This document shows positions 1 through 6,080 of a DNA stretch of 13,703 nucleotides, one piece after another (positions within the stretch are counted from its first letter, which is position 1; each line of letters starts with the position of its first letter). The stretch is from an uncultured Clostridia bacterium (GTDB taxonomy: Bacteria; Bacillota; Clostridia; Christensenellales; Aristaeellaceae), in contig CALVTV010000155.1 in NCBI GenBank assembly GCA_944363005.1, positions 1-13,703 of the forward strand. The letters run 5' to 3'. The notes beneath the pieces were generated by a model that was not told where the DNA came from, ran no database searches, and saw only the letters and a program-made list of their open reading frames with translations. Both the position numbers and the translations under genes were made by a program.

Positions 1-1
1 C

Positions 2-733
2 TCTTCGTCCTCCTCGTCCTCTTCCTCGCTGTTGCAGCTGGGTTCCGAGTCCGACGCGGTCAAGACGCTTCAGGAGAACCTCAAGAAGCTCGGCTTCTAC
101 TCCGGCAATGTGACCGGTCATTTCGGCGACATCACGCATGACGCTGTCGTCGCTTACCAGAGATCCAAGGGCCTCTCCGCCGACGGTATTGCCGGTACCA
201 AGCCGCTTGCGGCCATCACGGCGGATCTGAACGGCTCTTCCTCCGGTTCCTCTTCGTCTTCCGGCTCGTCCTCTTCCGGATCTTCCTCCAGCCTCAAGGA
301 TCGTGCCAGCCGGGTCATCTTCTCCAACTACTCCAACTGGGGCCGCAATTACGAGAACGGTGAGCTCTGCACGGTGTATGACTTCTCCACAGGTTACACC
401 TGGACGCTGAAGATCATGTCCAAGGACAAGCACATGGACGCTGAACCGGCGACCGCGCAGGATACGGCCATCATGAACAAGGCGTTCGGCAACGAGCAGA
501 CCTGGACGCCGAAGGTGGTTTGGGTCACGTTCTCCGACGGCAAGACCTACATCGGCAGCACGCACAACGTGCCGCACACGCCGTACCACATCCGCGACAA
601 CAACTTCGACGGTCACCTCTGTGTGCACTTCCCGCGCAACATGGCGGACGCCGAAGCGACCGGTCCGTACGCTGTCAGCCATCAGGAAGCCATCCTGGAG
701 GGCTGGGAGCAGACCAAGAAGCTCATGCAGTAA
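2..733 (+). CDS. Peptidoglycan-binding protein with C-terminal HxC (L,D-transpeptidase-like?) domain, 5'-truncated
   Basis: The reading frame is open to the left edge (the first nine codons are all serine), so the true start lies outside the window; the visible part is 243 residues. Residues 12-74 form a PG_binding_1-type repeat (LQLGSESDAVKTLQ..., LGFYSG, FGDITHDAV, DGIAG), which typically binds peptidoglycan. A Ser/Gly linker (about 77-97) follows, and the Ser run before the domain suggests further linked modules upstream. The C-terminal domain (about 98-243) contains GHLCVHF, with His205 and Cys207, reminiscent of the H-x-C core (SHGC) of L,D-transpeptidases and preceded by a His-rich stretch (THNVPHTPYH). 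A wall-associated, probably exported role is inferred; catalysis is only suggested. The gene ends directly before a strong terminator. The PG-binding call is firm, but the identity of the C-terminal domain is uncertain. Confidence 0.82.
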   Translation, partial: SSSSSSSSSLLQLGSESDAVKTLQENLKKLGFYSGNVTGHFGDITHDAVVAYQRSKGLSADGIAGTKPLAAITADLNGSSSGSSSSSGSSSSGSSSSLKDRASRVIFSNYSNWGRNYENGELCTVYDFSTGYTWTLKIMSKDKHMDAEPATAQDTAIMNKAFGNEQTWTPKVVWVTFSDGKTYIGSTHNVPHTPYHIRDNNFDGHLCVHFPRNMADAEATGPYAVSHQEAILEGWEQTKKLMQ

Positions 734-737
734 CCTA

Positions 738-770
738 AAAAAGAAGGATGCTTCGGCATCCTTCTTTTTG
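738..770 (+). terminator. Rho-independent terminator of the peptidoglycan-binding gene
   Basis: A perfect 14-bp stem (738-751 with 756-769) is capped by a TTCG tetraloop and ends in a run of five T. It begins 4 bases after the TAA stop at 731-733. The A-run on the left arm means it could also act on the other strand. Confidence 0.93.
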
Positions 771-774
771 TATA

Positions 775-804
775 ACGAAAAGGCGTGCCGGTAGGGCACG
801 CCTT
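775..804 (-). terminator. Terminator of the alaX-like gene
   Basis: On the minus strand a 10-bp stem (804-795 with 789-780, core GGCGTGCC) with a 5-base loop is followed by TTTTCGTTATA. It starts 4 bases beyond the end of the alaX-like coding region and stands back to back with the plus-strand terminator at 738-770. Confidence 0.85.
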
Positions 805-808
805 GCGC

Positions 809-1954
809 TCACTGCCGCTCAAGCAGCGCGCGAATCTGGTCCACGTCCGCATGACCCAGCACGCCCTGCGTCATGTCCTTCGGGCCGCCGCCCTTGCCGC
901 CGAACGCTTCGCACAGCGCCTTCGTCGCCGGGCGCACGTCCAGCGCCTGCGCGCTGAGCGCAAAGCTCCAGCCGTCCTCCCGCGGGGCGAGCACAAGCGC
1001 CATCTTCGCGCCCTCGCTCAGGCGGCCAGCCGCCTTGCGCAGATACGACGGCGGGAGCATATCCGCGACGACAACGCGCACATCGCAATCCGCCACGCGC
1101 GCGGCCTCCGCCTCGAACAGCCGCAGCCCCAGTTCCTCCACGCGCACGCGCAGCGCATCGCGCTCGTCATGCAGCCTTTGCACCGCGTCCGCCGTCTCCA
1201 GCGGCTTGGCCGAAAGCATGCGCGCGCTTTCCCGCATCTGATCCTGCATCGCGTTTTCGTACTCAAGCGCGCGCCGTCCGCAAAGTATGGAGATCCGCAC
1301 GCCGCTCTTGTACTTCATCACGCCGATGACCTTCACCTGCCCGACCGCGCCGGTATACGGCACATGCGTGCCGCAGCAGGCGCAGGTATCCACGCCTTCA
1401 ATGCGCACGATGCGAACGTCGCCGTCAATCGGCTTCTTGCTGCGATAGGCCATCGCCTGAAGCTCTTCTTTGGGCGGCACGCTGGCCTGCACCGGCAGGT
1501 TCGCCCAAACGGCCTCGTTGGCCAAAAGCTCTACGCGCCGCACATCCTTCTCGCTCATGGGCCCGTTGAAGTCCATGGTCACGGCCTCCGTGCCGATATG
1601 GAACCCCACGTTGTCATAGCCGAAGAGCCGATGCACCAGGCCGGAGAAGATGTGCTCGCCGCTGTGCTGCTGCATCATGTCCAGCCGGCGCACGCCGTCG
1701 ATCTTTCCGGTCACCTCCTGGCCCACCGGCAGCGGGCCGTCGGTGGTATGCGTGATTTCGCCGTGATGGTCGTGCACATCCAGCACCTGCACGCCGCCGA
1801 GCACGCCGTGATCCGCGCCCTGTCCGCCGCCCTCGGGGAAGAACGCCGTCCTGTCAAGCACGACCGCATAGCCCACTTCCTTTTTCTGGCAGTCGAGCAC
1901 ATGCGCCGTAAATTCCCGCATCAGTGGGTCCTGATCAAATAAGCGAACCGTCAT
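809..1954 (-). CDS. alaX: Alanyl-tRNA editing protein (AlaX-like, with DHHA1 domain)
   Basis: This 381-residue protein resembles the editing half of alanyl-tRNA synthetase as a free-standing enzyme, a family that hydrolyses mischarged Ser- or Gly-tRNA(Ala) in the cytoplasm. The N-terminal part carries FFPEGGGQGAD (39-48), the zinc ligands HSGEH (His97, His101) and the second CxxxH pair CCGTH (Cys193, His197), followed by TGAVGQ. A heptad-like helical stretch (about 230-285) leads into a C-terminal DHHA1 domain with FGGKGGGPKD (351-360). This is the long (AlaX-L) architecture. The frame stays open for 45 codons upstream, but ATG at 1954 is preferred because GGAGG lies 7 bases before it and the conserved homology begins there. 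It is a single gene with its own promoter and terminator, divergent from the kinase/patatin operon. Confidence 0.93.
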   Translation of the reverse strand: MTVRLFDQDPLMREFTAHVLDCQKKEVGYAVVLDRTAFFPEGGGQGADHGVLGGVQVLDVHDHHGEITHTTDGPLPVGQEVTGKIDGVRRLDMMQQHSGEHIFSGLVHRLFGYDNVGFHIGTEAVTMDFNGPMSEKDVRRVELLANEAVWANLPVQASVPPKEELQAMAYRSKKPIDGDVRIVRIEGVDTCACCGTHVPYTGAVGQVKVIGVMKYKSGVRISILCGRRALEYENAMQDQMRESARMLSAKPLETADAVQRLHDERDALRVRVEELGLRLFEAEAARVADCDVRVVVADMLPPSYLRKAAGRLSEGAKMALVLAPREDGWSFALSAQALDVRPATKALCEAFGGKGGGPKDMTQGVLGHADVDQIRALLERQ

Positions 1955-1991
1955 TTCCGCGCCTCCGTCCGCATCGCAAACTTTCCCTGTC

Positions 1992-2020
1992 ATTGTAACA
2001 CACGCCGGTGAAAAAAACAA
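1992..2020 (-). promoter_or_regulatory. Probable promoter of the alaX-like gene
   Basis: The minus strand reads TTGTTT (2020-2015), a 17-base spacer, then TGTTACAAT, an extended -10 (TACAAT at 1997-1992). A start near 1985 would give a leader of about 30 bases before the ATG at 1954. Called by eye from the consensus. Confidence 0.6.
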
Positions 2021-2023
2021 ATC

Positions 2024-2051
2024 TTTCCCTCCCGGCAAAATGTGATATAAT
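2024..2051 (+). promoter_or_regulatory. Probable promoter of the cytidylate-kinase-like/patatin operon
   Basis: A perfect extended -10, TGATATAAT (TATAAT at 2046-2051), stands 59 bases before the ATG at 2110. The -35 region (TTTCCC, 2024-2029, 16-base spacing) is weak, as is usual for extended -10 promoters. Transcription would start near 2058, giving a leader of about 50 bases. Confidence 0.68.
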
Positions 2052-2062
2052 AAAGGTGGACA

Positions 2063-2102
2063 GCCGGAGTCCTCTTCCGGCAAGATCATCCCCAGAGGAG
2101 GG
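2063..2102 (+). promoter_or_regulatory. Leader hairpin whose loop is complementary to the Shine-Dalgarno sequence
   Basis: In the leader of the kinase-like gene, GCCGGA (2063-2068) pairs with TCCGGC (2076-2081). The loop contains TCCTCT (2070-2075), which is exactly complementary to AGAGGA (2094-2099) within the ribosome binding site AGAGGAGGG (2094-2102). A pseudoknot that masks the site is possible; it is drawn by eye and untested. Confidence 0.35.
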
Positions 2103-2109
2103 AAACGCT

Positions 2110-2736
2110 ATGAAAAATCCTTTGATTATCACCATTGGCCGCGAGTACGGCAGCGGCGGCCTCGAAATCGGCAAGTCCCTGGCCGAAAAGCTTGGCATCT
2201 CTTTCTATGACAAGCAGATCATCAGCCTCACCGCGGAGAAGAGCGGACTTTCTCCCGAGTTTATCTCCAACAACGAGCAGCGCGTCAAGAGCGGCCTGAT
2301 GCAAAACCTTGCCGCTTCGGCCGCCTATCAGAGCGGGTTCTTCTCCAGCCAATACCTGCCGCTTTCCGAGACGATCTTCATCTCCCAGGCGCAGGTCATC
2401 CGCGACATCGCCGCGCGGGAGAGCGCCGTCATCGTCGGCCGCTGCGCGGACTATATCCTCTCCGGCCGCAAGAACACCGTGAATATTTACATCTATGCGC
2501 CGATGGAAGACCGCGTCAAGCGCATCATGCGCATCTACCAGCTCAGCGAGGCGGACGCCATGAAGGCCATCGCCACCTCCGACAAGGAGCGCGGCAACCA
2601 CTACTTCCGCTATACGGACAGAAAGTGGGGCAAAGCGCAAAACTATGACCTGTCCATCAACTCCTCGCTGCTGGGCATTGAGGGCACGGTGGAAATGCTG
2701 GCCGACGTTGCCGGAATTGAGGAACGCCTCCCGTGA
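2110..2736 (+). CDS. Cytidylate kinase-like family protein
   Basis: A 208-residue P-loop protein of the Cytidylate_kin2 type. The N-terminus has IITIGREYGSGGLEIG (residues 6-21), the family's modified nucleotide-binding loop, which lacks the Walker A lysine of true Cmk. IVGRCADYIL further on is the other recognisable block, followed by a lid-like region rich in Arg/Lys (DRVKRIMRIY) and KERGNHY. Proteins of this family are common in Clostridia beside unrelated partners, and their substrate is generally unknown, so cytidylate phosphorylation should not be assumed. ATG at 2110 is chosen over an in-frame start at 2008 because AGGAGGG lies 7 bases upstream and the promoter -10 falls downstream of 2008. 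Its stop overlaps the start of the patatin gene. Confidence 0.88.
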   Translation: MKNPLIITIGREYGSGGLEIGKSLAEKLGISFYDKQIISLTAEKSGLSPEFISNNEQRVKSGLMQNLAASAAYQSGFFSSQYLPLSETIFISQAQVIRDIAARESAVIVGRCADYILSGRKNTVNIYIYAPMEDRVKRIMRIYQLSEADAMKAIATSDKERGNHYFRYTDRKWGKAQNYDLSINSSLLGIEGTVEMLADVAGIEERLP

Positions 2737-4025
2737 GACCCCTTCTTCCCTCTCAGACGGCGCTCGTGCTGGGCGGTGGCGGCGCCAAAGGTGCTTATGA
2801 AATCGGAGCCATCGCGGCCCTGAACGAATTGGGCATACAGGCAGGAAGCGTATACGGGGTTTCCGTCGGCGCGCTCAATGCCGCCATGTATGCGCAGGGC
2901 GATCTGGAGCGGGCGGAGGCCCTTTGGGCGAGCATCCGGCTTTCGGACCTGGTCAGCCCGGAGAGCATCAAAATGGCCGACGACGCGGAGGCGCTCTTCG
3001 ATCACCCGGAAAAGCTGCTGGAATTCATCTCCCGCAACGCGCAAAACCGCGGGATGGACGTCACGCCCTTCCGGCAGATCGTCGCCTCCTATGTCGATGA
3101 AGCCGCCGTGCGCCGCAGCACCGTGCGTCTGGGCCTGCTCGCCACGCGCTTTCCCTCGATGAACCGGGTCGAAAAGCGCATTTCGGATATGGAAGAGGGT
3201 TCGCTGCACGACTGGCTGATGGCCAGCAGCGCCTGTTATCCCGCTTTCCCGATGGTGAATCTGGGCGGCGAGCGCTATATTGACGGCGGTTTTGGCGACA
3301 ACACGCCCGTGGATATGGCCATTCGCGACGGCGCGCGGCACATCATCGCGCTGGACATTGGCCGCAACCCGTCGCATACGCAATACCGCCAGCGTCCAAA
3401 CATCACCTATATCCGTACGACGCATCCGTTGGGCGGGCTGCTGACGTTCGATCCCGCACGTTCCGCGCAAAACCGGACGCTGGGTTACAACGACACGTTG
3501 CGCGCCTTTGGCCGTCTGCGCGGCACACGCTATGCGTTTGACCCCACCGACGCGCAGGCGCTCTATTCCCGAGCGGAGGATTTTCTCGTTCGGCTCTCCC
3601 AGGTGGAAGCGAGGTTGCAGCTGGGCAACGCGCTCACGCGCAGGGATAACGCCGCACCGCTGTTTTCGCTGCTGGAAGAGCAACTGCGCCCCGGCGCGGA
3701 CGCGATTGATTACTTCCTGCGCGCCTGCGAACTCTGCGCGGAAATCGCGGAGGTCAATCCGGCGCAGACGTTCACGTTTGACGCCTTTACCGACGAACTG
3801 CGCGCGCGGCTCCCGCTTGAAAAGGCGGAAGCCATGCTCAGCAGCCTGCGCGGCGGATTGATCGGCGTGCTCTTTTCCCCGCCGCAGCCGGATCGAAAGC
3901 TGATCATCGCCTGCCTGTATCATCTGCTTCAGCGGGAGCACATGTTCTCTTCCCTGGCGATGCATACGCTCAGCGCGTTCCCGCGGGAGATGCTCTGCGC
4001 GCTGACGCTGCGCGAGATCCTGTGA
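2733..4025 (+). CDS. Patatin-like phospholipase family protein
   Basis: A 430-residue protein whose first half is a patatin-type serine acyl hydrolase. It has the oxyanion-hole loop GGGGAKGAYEIG (14-25), the nucleophile elbow GVSVG with Ser44, and the DGG motif with Asp184 (YIDGGFGDNTP), so the Ser/Asp dyad is intact. The family cleaves acyl esters of phospholipids or related lipids, usually in the cytoplasm or at the membrane; no signal peptide is seen. Residues from about 225 to 430 are predicted mostly helical by eye, match no domain I recognise, and make the protein longer than a minimal patatin. The GTG start overlaps the preceding stop (GTGA), with GAGG about 10 bases upstream, so translation is probably coupled to the kinase-like gene. 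A joint role in lipid or nucleotide-lipid metabolism is conjecture. Confidence 0.9.
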   Translation: MRPLLPSQTALVLGGGGAKGAYEIGAIAALNELGIQAGSVYGVSVGALNAAMYAQGDLERAEALWASIRLSDLVSPESIKMADDAEALFDHPEKLLEFISRNAQNRGMDVTPFRQIVASYVDEAAVRRSTVRLGLLATRFPSMNRVEKRISDMEEGSLHDWLMASSACYPAFPMVNLGGERYIDGGFGDNTPVDMAIRDGARHIIALDIGRNPSHTQYRQRPNITYIRTTHPLGGLLTFDPARSAQNRTLGYNDTLRAFGRLRGTRYAFDPTDAQALYSRAEDFLVRLSQVEARLQLGNALTRRDNAAPLFSLLEEQLRPGADAIDYFLRACELCAEIAEVNPAQTFTFDAFTDELRARLPLEKAEAMLSSLRGGLIGVLFSPPQPDRKLIIACLYHLLQREHMFSSLAMHTLSAFPREMLCALTLREIL

Positions 4026-4034
4026 CGCGTTTTT

Positions 4035-4102
4035 GCGCGAAGCGGTGTGGGGAGTCTGAGGGACACTGTCCCTCAGGCGGGTTTGGGCGGCAGCCCAACG
4101 TT
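4035..4102. repeat. Structured 68-bp intergenic repeat, copy 1
   Basis: Copy 1 contains a 9-bp stem (4056-4064 with 4068-4076, loop ACT), then a smaller hairpin TTGGGC/GCCCAA with loop GGCA (about 4083-4098). It matches copy 2 at 64 of 68 positions by hand alignment. The form suggests a dispersed REP- or MITE-like element or a structured RNA; no transposase is nearby. Confidence 0.82.
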
Positions 4103-4132
4103 CTTCTACGCCCGAAGCGCAGCGAAAAAATG

Positions 4133-4161
4133 CCGTCAGGAAGCGTAGCGTTACCTGACGG
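4133..4161. repeat. Inverted repeat between the two 68-bp copies
   Basis: CCGTCAGG (4133-4140) and CCTGACGG (4154-4161) are perfect inverted repeats around a 13-base spacer that contains GCGTAGCG. It is followed by GGGTTTTCC. It could be part of the same composite repeat family as its flanks. Confidence 0.7.
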
Positions 4162-4188
4162 GTTTTCCGCAAAAGCAACGTATAAACC

Positions 4189-4256
4189 GCGCGAAGCGGT
4201 GTGGGGAATCTGAGAGACACCGTCTCTCAGGCGGGTTTGGGCGGCAGCCCAACGTT
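4189..4256. repeat. Structured 68-bp intergenic repeat, copy 2
   Basis: A direct repeat of 4035-4102, offset by 154 bases. Its stem is 4210-4218 with 4222-4230 (loop ACC). Of the four differences, A4215 and T4225 replace a G-C pair of copy 1 (4061/4071), so the stem is preserved. It is followed by TTTTCCCC. Confidence 0.82.
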
Positions 4257-4289
4257 TTCCCCACTATTCCGTAAAAAATAGCATACACA

Positions 4290-4335
4290 TAAAACAACCT
4301 CCTGCCCGGCAACTTCCGGACAGGAGGTCTTTTTA
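4290..4335. terminator. Bidirectional terminator between the patatin operon and the beta-helix gene
   Basis: ACCTCCTG (4297-4304) pairs with CAGGAGGT (4321-4328), and an inner CCGG/CCGG pair (4306-4309 with 4316-4319) extends the stem. The plus strand continues CTTTTT; the minus strand continues TGTTTTATG. On the minus strand the hairpin follows the stop codon at 4333 almost at once, so it mainly serves that gene. Confidence 0.88.
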
Positions 4336-5913
4336 TGCTTCTTCGGCCGTTTCGGAGAGCGCGCCCGCGCCGCTCAGATCGCACGTCTGGCTGTACGCCT
4401 GCACGGTGATCATGTACGCGCTGTCGCCTTCCACCAGCGTTTCCCCGGTGGCATCCTGAATGGTGACCGTGTTGCCCGCCTCATCGACGATCGTGCCCGC
4501 GCAGGAGAGGTTGGTCACCCGGCTGTCGCCGGTGACGACCCACTTCGACCCCTCGTCGATATACACGTTGCACGTCCCGTCGCCGCCTTCGCCTGCCGCG
4601 GACTCATCCTGCACAAATGCGCCGACGAGCACGCTCTGCTGCGTGAGGTACATGTCCAGATGCGAGATGCTGTCAAAGATCACGTTGCCGCGCATCTGCT
4701 GGCCAATCGCCGTGAACGTGCAGTCCGCGCCGTTGGCGCCCTCAGCGCCCCAGCCGCGCGCATTGCGATTGCCTGTGCAGCGCAGGAGATATTCACACTC
4801 CGCATCCGGCGAAAGCGTCACGCCGGAGAGGATGAACTCGCTTTGGGTATTGGTCGTATAGAACAGGCCGCCGTTGGTGGAAGTCAGCGTGCCGCCCGCC
4901 ATCTCAAAGCGCCCCAGACCCACCTCCGAATCGCCGGACATGCTCTGGTAGAGGATGACCGTCCAGGTGGTATCGTTCTGCTCGAGGTCGGGCATGTTTC
5001 CGACCAGGTCGCAGTTATACAGGCGCACGGCGTTGCGCCCTTCCAGGCAGAGCGCCTCGGAACCCATCGCCGCGAGCGCCGCATCGCGCAGCGTGATATC
5101 CGCCGTCACGTAGACCGCGGGCGACCCGCTGCCATGGGAAACGTACGTTCCGCCGTCCACGGTCATCGTGCCACCGCCGCGATCGGACCGGACAGCCGCT
5201 GAGGACTCACCATGCGTCTCCACGACCAGATCCGTCGCGTGCAACGTGCCGCCGCCAGCCACGTGAATGCCGCCGGACGTGTTCTGCTGGGTGGTAATCT
5301 GCGTCCCGCTGACGTTCACCACGGCATCGCCGTACGCAAACACACCGGCGCCGCCCGCCGCGTCCGTGGTAATCGTGCCGCCGGTGATCGTCGTCTCTCC
5401 GCCCGTCGCCAGCACGGCCGCGCCAACGCCATAGAAGCTCGACGTATCCCCGCCTGTGCTCTCCTGCGATGTGCGGGTGATCTGCACGTCCTCCATCGTC
5501 ACCGTGCCGCCTTCGATGAGCACGGCGCTCTCATCCACCCCGGTCGATTCAATTTGTTCCTGCGTCAGCGCCGTATCCGAATTCAGGGTCTGAACAGCCT
5601 CGTACGACTCGGGTTGCGTCGCGCCGCCCGGACCGCCCATGCCCGGCTGTCCTCCCTGTGGCGGGGGATTGCCCGCACCCTCCGGCGGCATCTCGCCCTC
5701 TGCCGGCGGATTGCCCGCGCCCTCCGGCGGCATCTCGCCCTCTGCCGGCGGATTGCCCGCACCTTCCGGCGGCATGGCTGGCGGTTCCAGGGTTTCTGGC
5801 GACGTTTCGGTTTGCGGGGCCGGCTGTTGTGTGGGTTCCGTTTCAGCCGCCACGGGGAACACGCTCACCGTCCATATCATCGCTGCCACAAGCAGCGCCG
5901 TCAGTCTTCTCAT
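4333..5913 (-). CDS. Secreted proline-rich, beta-helix-like surface protein
   Basis: A 526-residue protein with a clear signal peptide (MRRLTALLVAAMIWTVSVFP, cut near VAA-E). Next comes a Pro/Glu/Gly-rich region with three tandem copies of a 14-residue unit (MPPEGAGNPPAEGE), then PGMGGPGG. The remainder is made of short Gly/Thr/Val-rich turns such as TTITGGTITTDAAGGAGVF, SGGIHVAGGGTLHATDLVV and GGGTMTVDGGTY, the pattern of a right-handed parallel beta-helix (pectate-lyase-like fold). No catalytic site, LPxTG signal or membrane anchor was recognised, so it is probably released or held by its Pro-rich part. Adhesion or carbohydrate binding is a guess from the fold. ATG at 5913 is preferred over 5919 because AAGGAGG lies 7 bases before it. 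It has its own promoter and terminator. Confidence 0.8.
   Translation of the reverse strand: MRRLTALLVAAMIWTVSVFPVAAETEPTQQPAPQTETSPETLEPPAMPPEGAGNPPAEGEMPPEGAGNPPAEGEMPPEGAGNPPPQGGQPGMGGPGGATQPESYEAVQTLNSDTALTQEQIESTGVDESAVLIEGGTVTMEDVQITRTSQESTGGDTSSFYGVGAAVLATGGETTITGGTITTDAAGGAGVFAYGDAVVNVSGTQITTQQNTSGGIHVAGGGTLHATDLVVETHGESSAAVRSDRGGGTMTVDGGTYVSHGSGSPAVYVTADITLRDAALAAMGSEALCLEGRNAVRLYNCDLVGNMPDLEQNDTTWTVILYQSMSGDSEVGLGRFEMAGGTLTSTNGGLFYTTNTQSEFILSGVTLSPDAECEYLLRCTGNRNARGWGAEGANGADCTFTAIGQQMRGNVIFDSISHLDMYLTQQSVLVGAFVQDESAAGEGGDGTCNVYIDEGSKWVVTGDSRVTNLSCAGTIVDEAGNTVTIQDATGETLVEGDSAYMITVQAYSQTCDLSGAGALSETAEEA
5661..5775. repeat. 42-bp tandem repeat inside the surface-protein gene
   Basis: Nearly three units of 42 bp (5661-5702, 5703-5744, and 5745 to about 5775) encode the 14-residue MPPEGAGNPPAEGE-type repeat. 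The copies differ at only a few bases, which suggests recent duplication or gene conversion. Confidence 0.88.
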
Positions 5914-5938
5914 GTCCATACCTCCTTCAAACAAGGGC

Positions 5939-5970
5939 AGTATACCACCCGCCTATGGCGCGATTGTGAA
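5939..5970 (-). promoter_or_regulatory. Probable promoter of the beta-helix gene
   Basis: The minus strand has an extended -10, TGGTATACT (TATACT at 5944-5939), about 26 bases before the ATG at 5913. A TTCACA lies upstream at 5970-5965, but 20 bases away, which is longer than ideal, so the extended -10 probably carries the activity. Confidence 0.55.
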
Positions 5971-5994
5971 CAGAGCAGGACATTTCGCGCAGCA

Positions 5995-6030
5995 AGCGGG
6001 CCGTCCAAGGGCGGCCCGCTCGCGTTTTTA
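5995..6030 (+). terminator. GC-rich hairpin with T-run on the plus strand
   Basis: AGCGGGCC (5995-6002) pairs with GGCCCGCT (6013-6020), extended inside by G6003-C6012. CGCGTTTTTA follows on the plus strand. It lies just past the minus-strand ATPase stop (6081-6083), where a terminator is expected, but the T-run is on the opposite side. It may still stop or protect the operon transcript. Confidence 0.5.
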
Positions 6031-6080
6031 TGCTGTTTTCTCCTCCGCGCACGCAGAAGCAATCTTGACCGGAATCAGGA

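Larger units (their letters stand above)
4026..4296. other. Gene-free stretch with structured repeats
   Basis: There is no convincing gene between the patatin stop and the bidirectional terminator. The short open frames here have no ribosome binding site and cross the repeats. The stretch holds two copies of a 68-bp hairpin-bearing repeat (4035-4102 and 4189-4256), a palindrome between them (4133-4161), and the motif GAAGCG four times (starting near 4039, 4114, 4140 and 4193). Confidence 0.75.

Noticed and set aside
785..1942. A 385-codon plus-strand open frame opposite the alaX-like gene
   Set aside because: The minus-strand frame has all AlaX zinc-ligand motifs; the plus frame begins inside a terminator hairpin and is His/Arg-rich.
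2008..2109. Longer N-terminus for the cytidylate-kinase-like protein
   Set aside because: The promoter -10 and the ribosome binding site both lie inside this stretch, and homology begins at 2110.
4022..4213. Small open frame of 63 codons in the repeat region
   Set aside because: It has no ribosome binding site, overlaps the patatin stop and is made largely of repeat sequence.
2643..4220. A 525-codon minus-strand open frame opposite the patatin gene
   Set aside because: The patatin frame holds the intact catalytic motifs; the minus frame has no domain and extends across the 68-bp repeats.
4035..4256. Possible CRISPR array or transposon
   Set aside because: There are only two copies with structured interiors, no regular spacers, no cas genes and no transposase.
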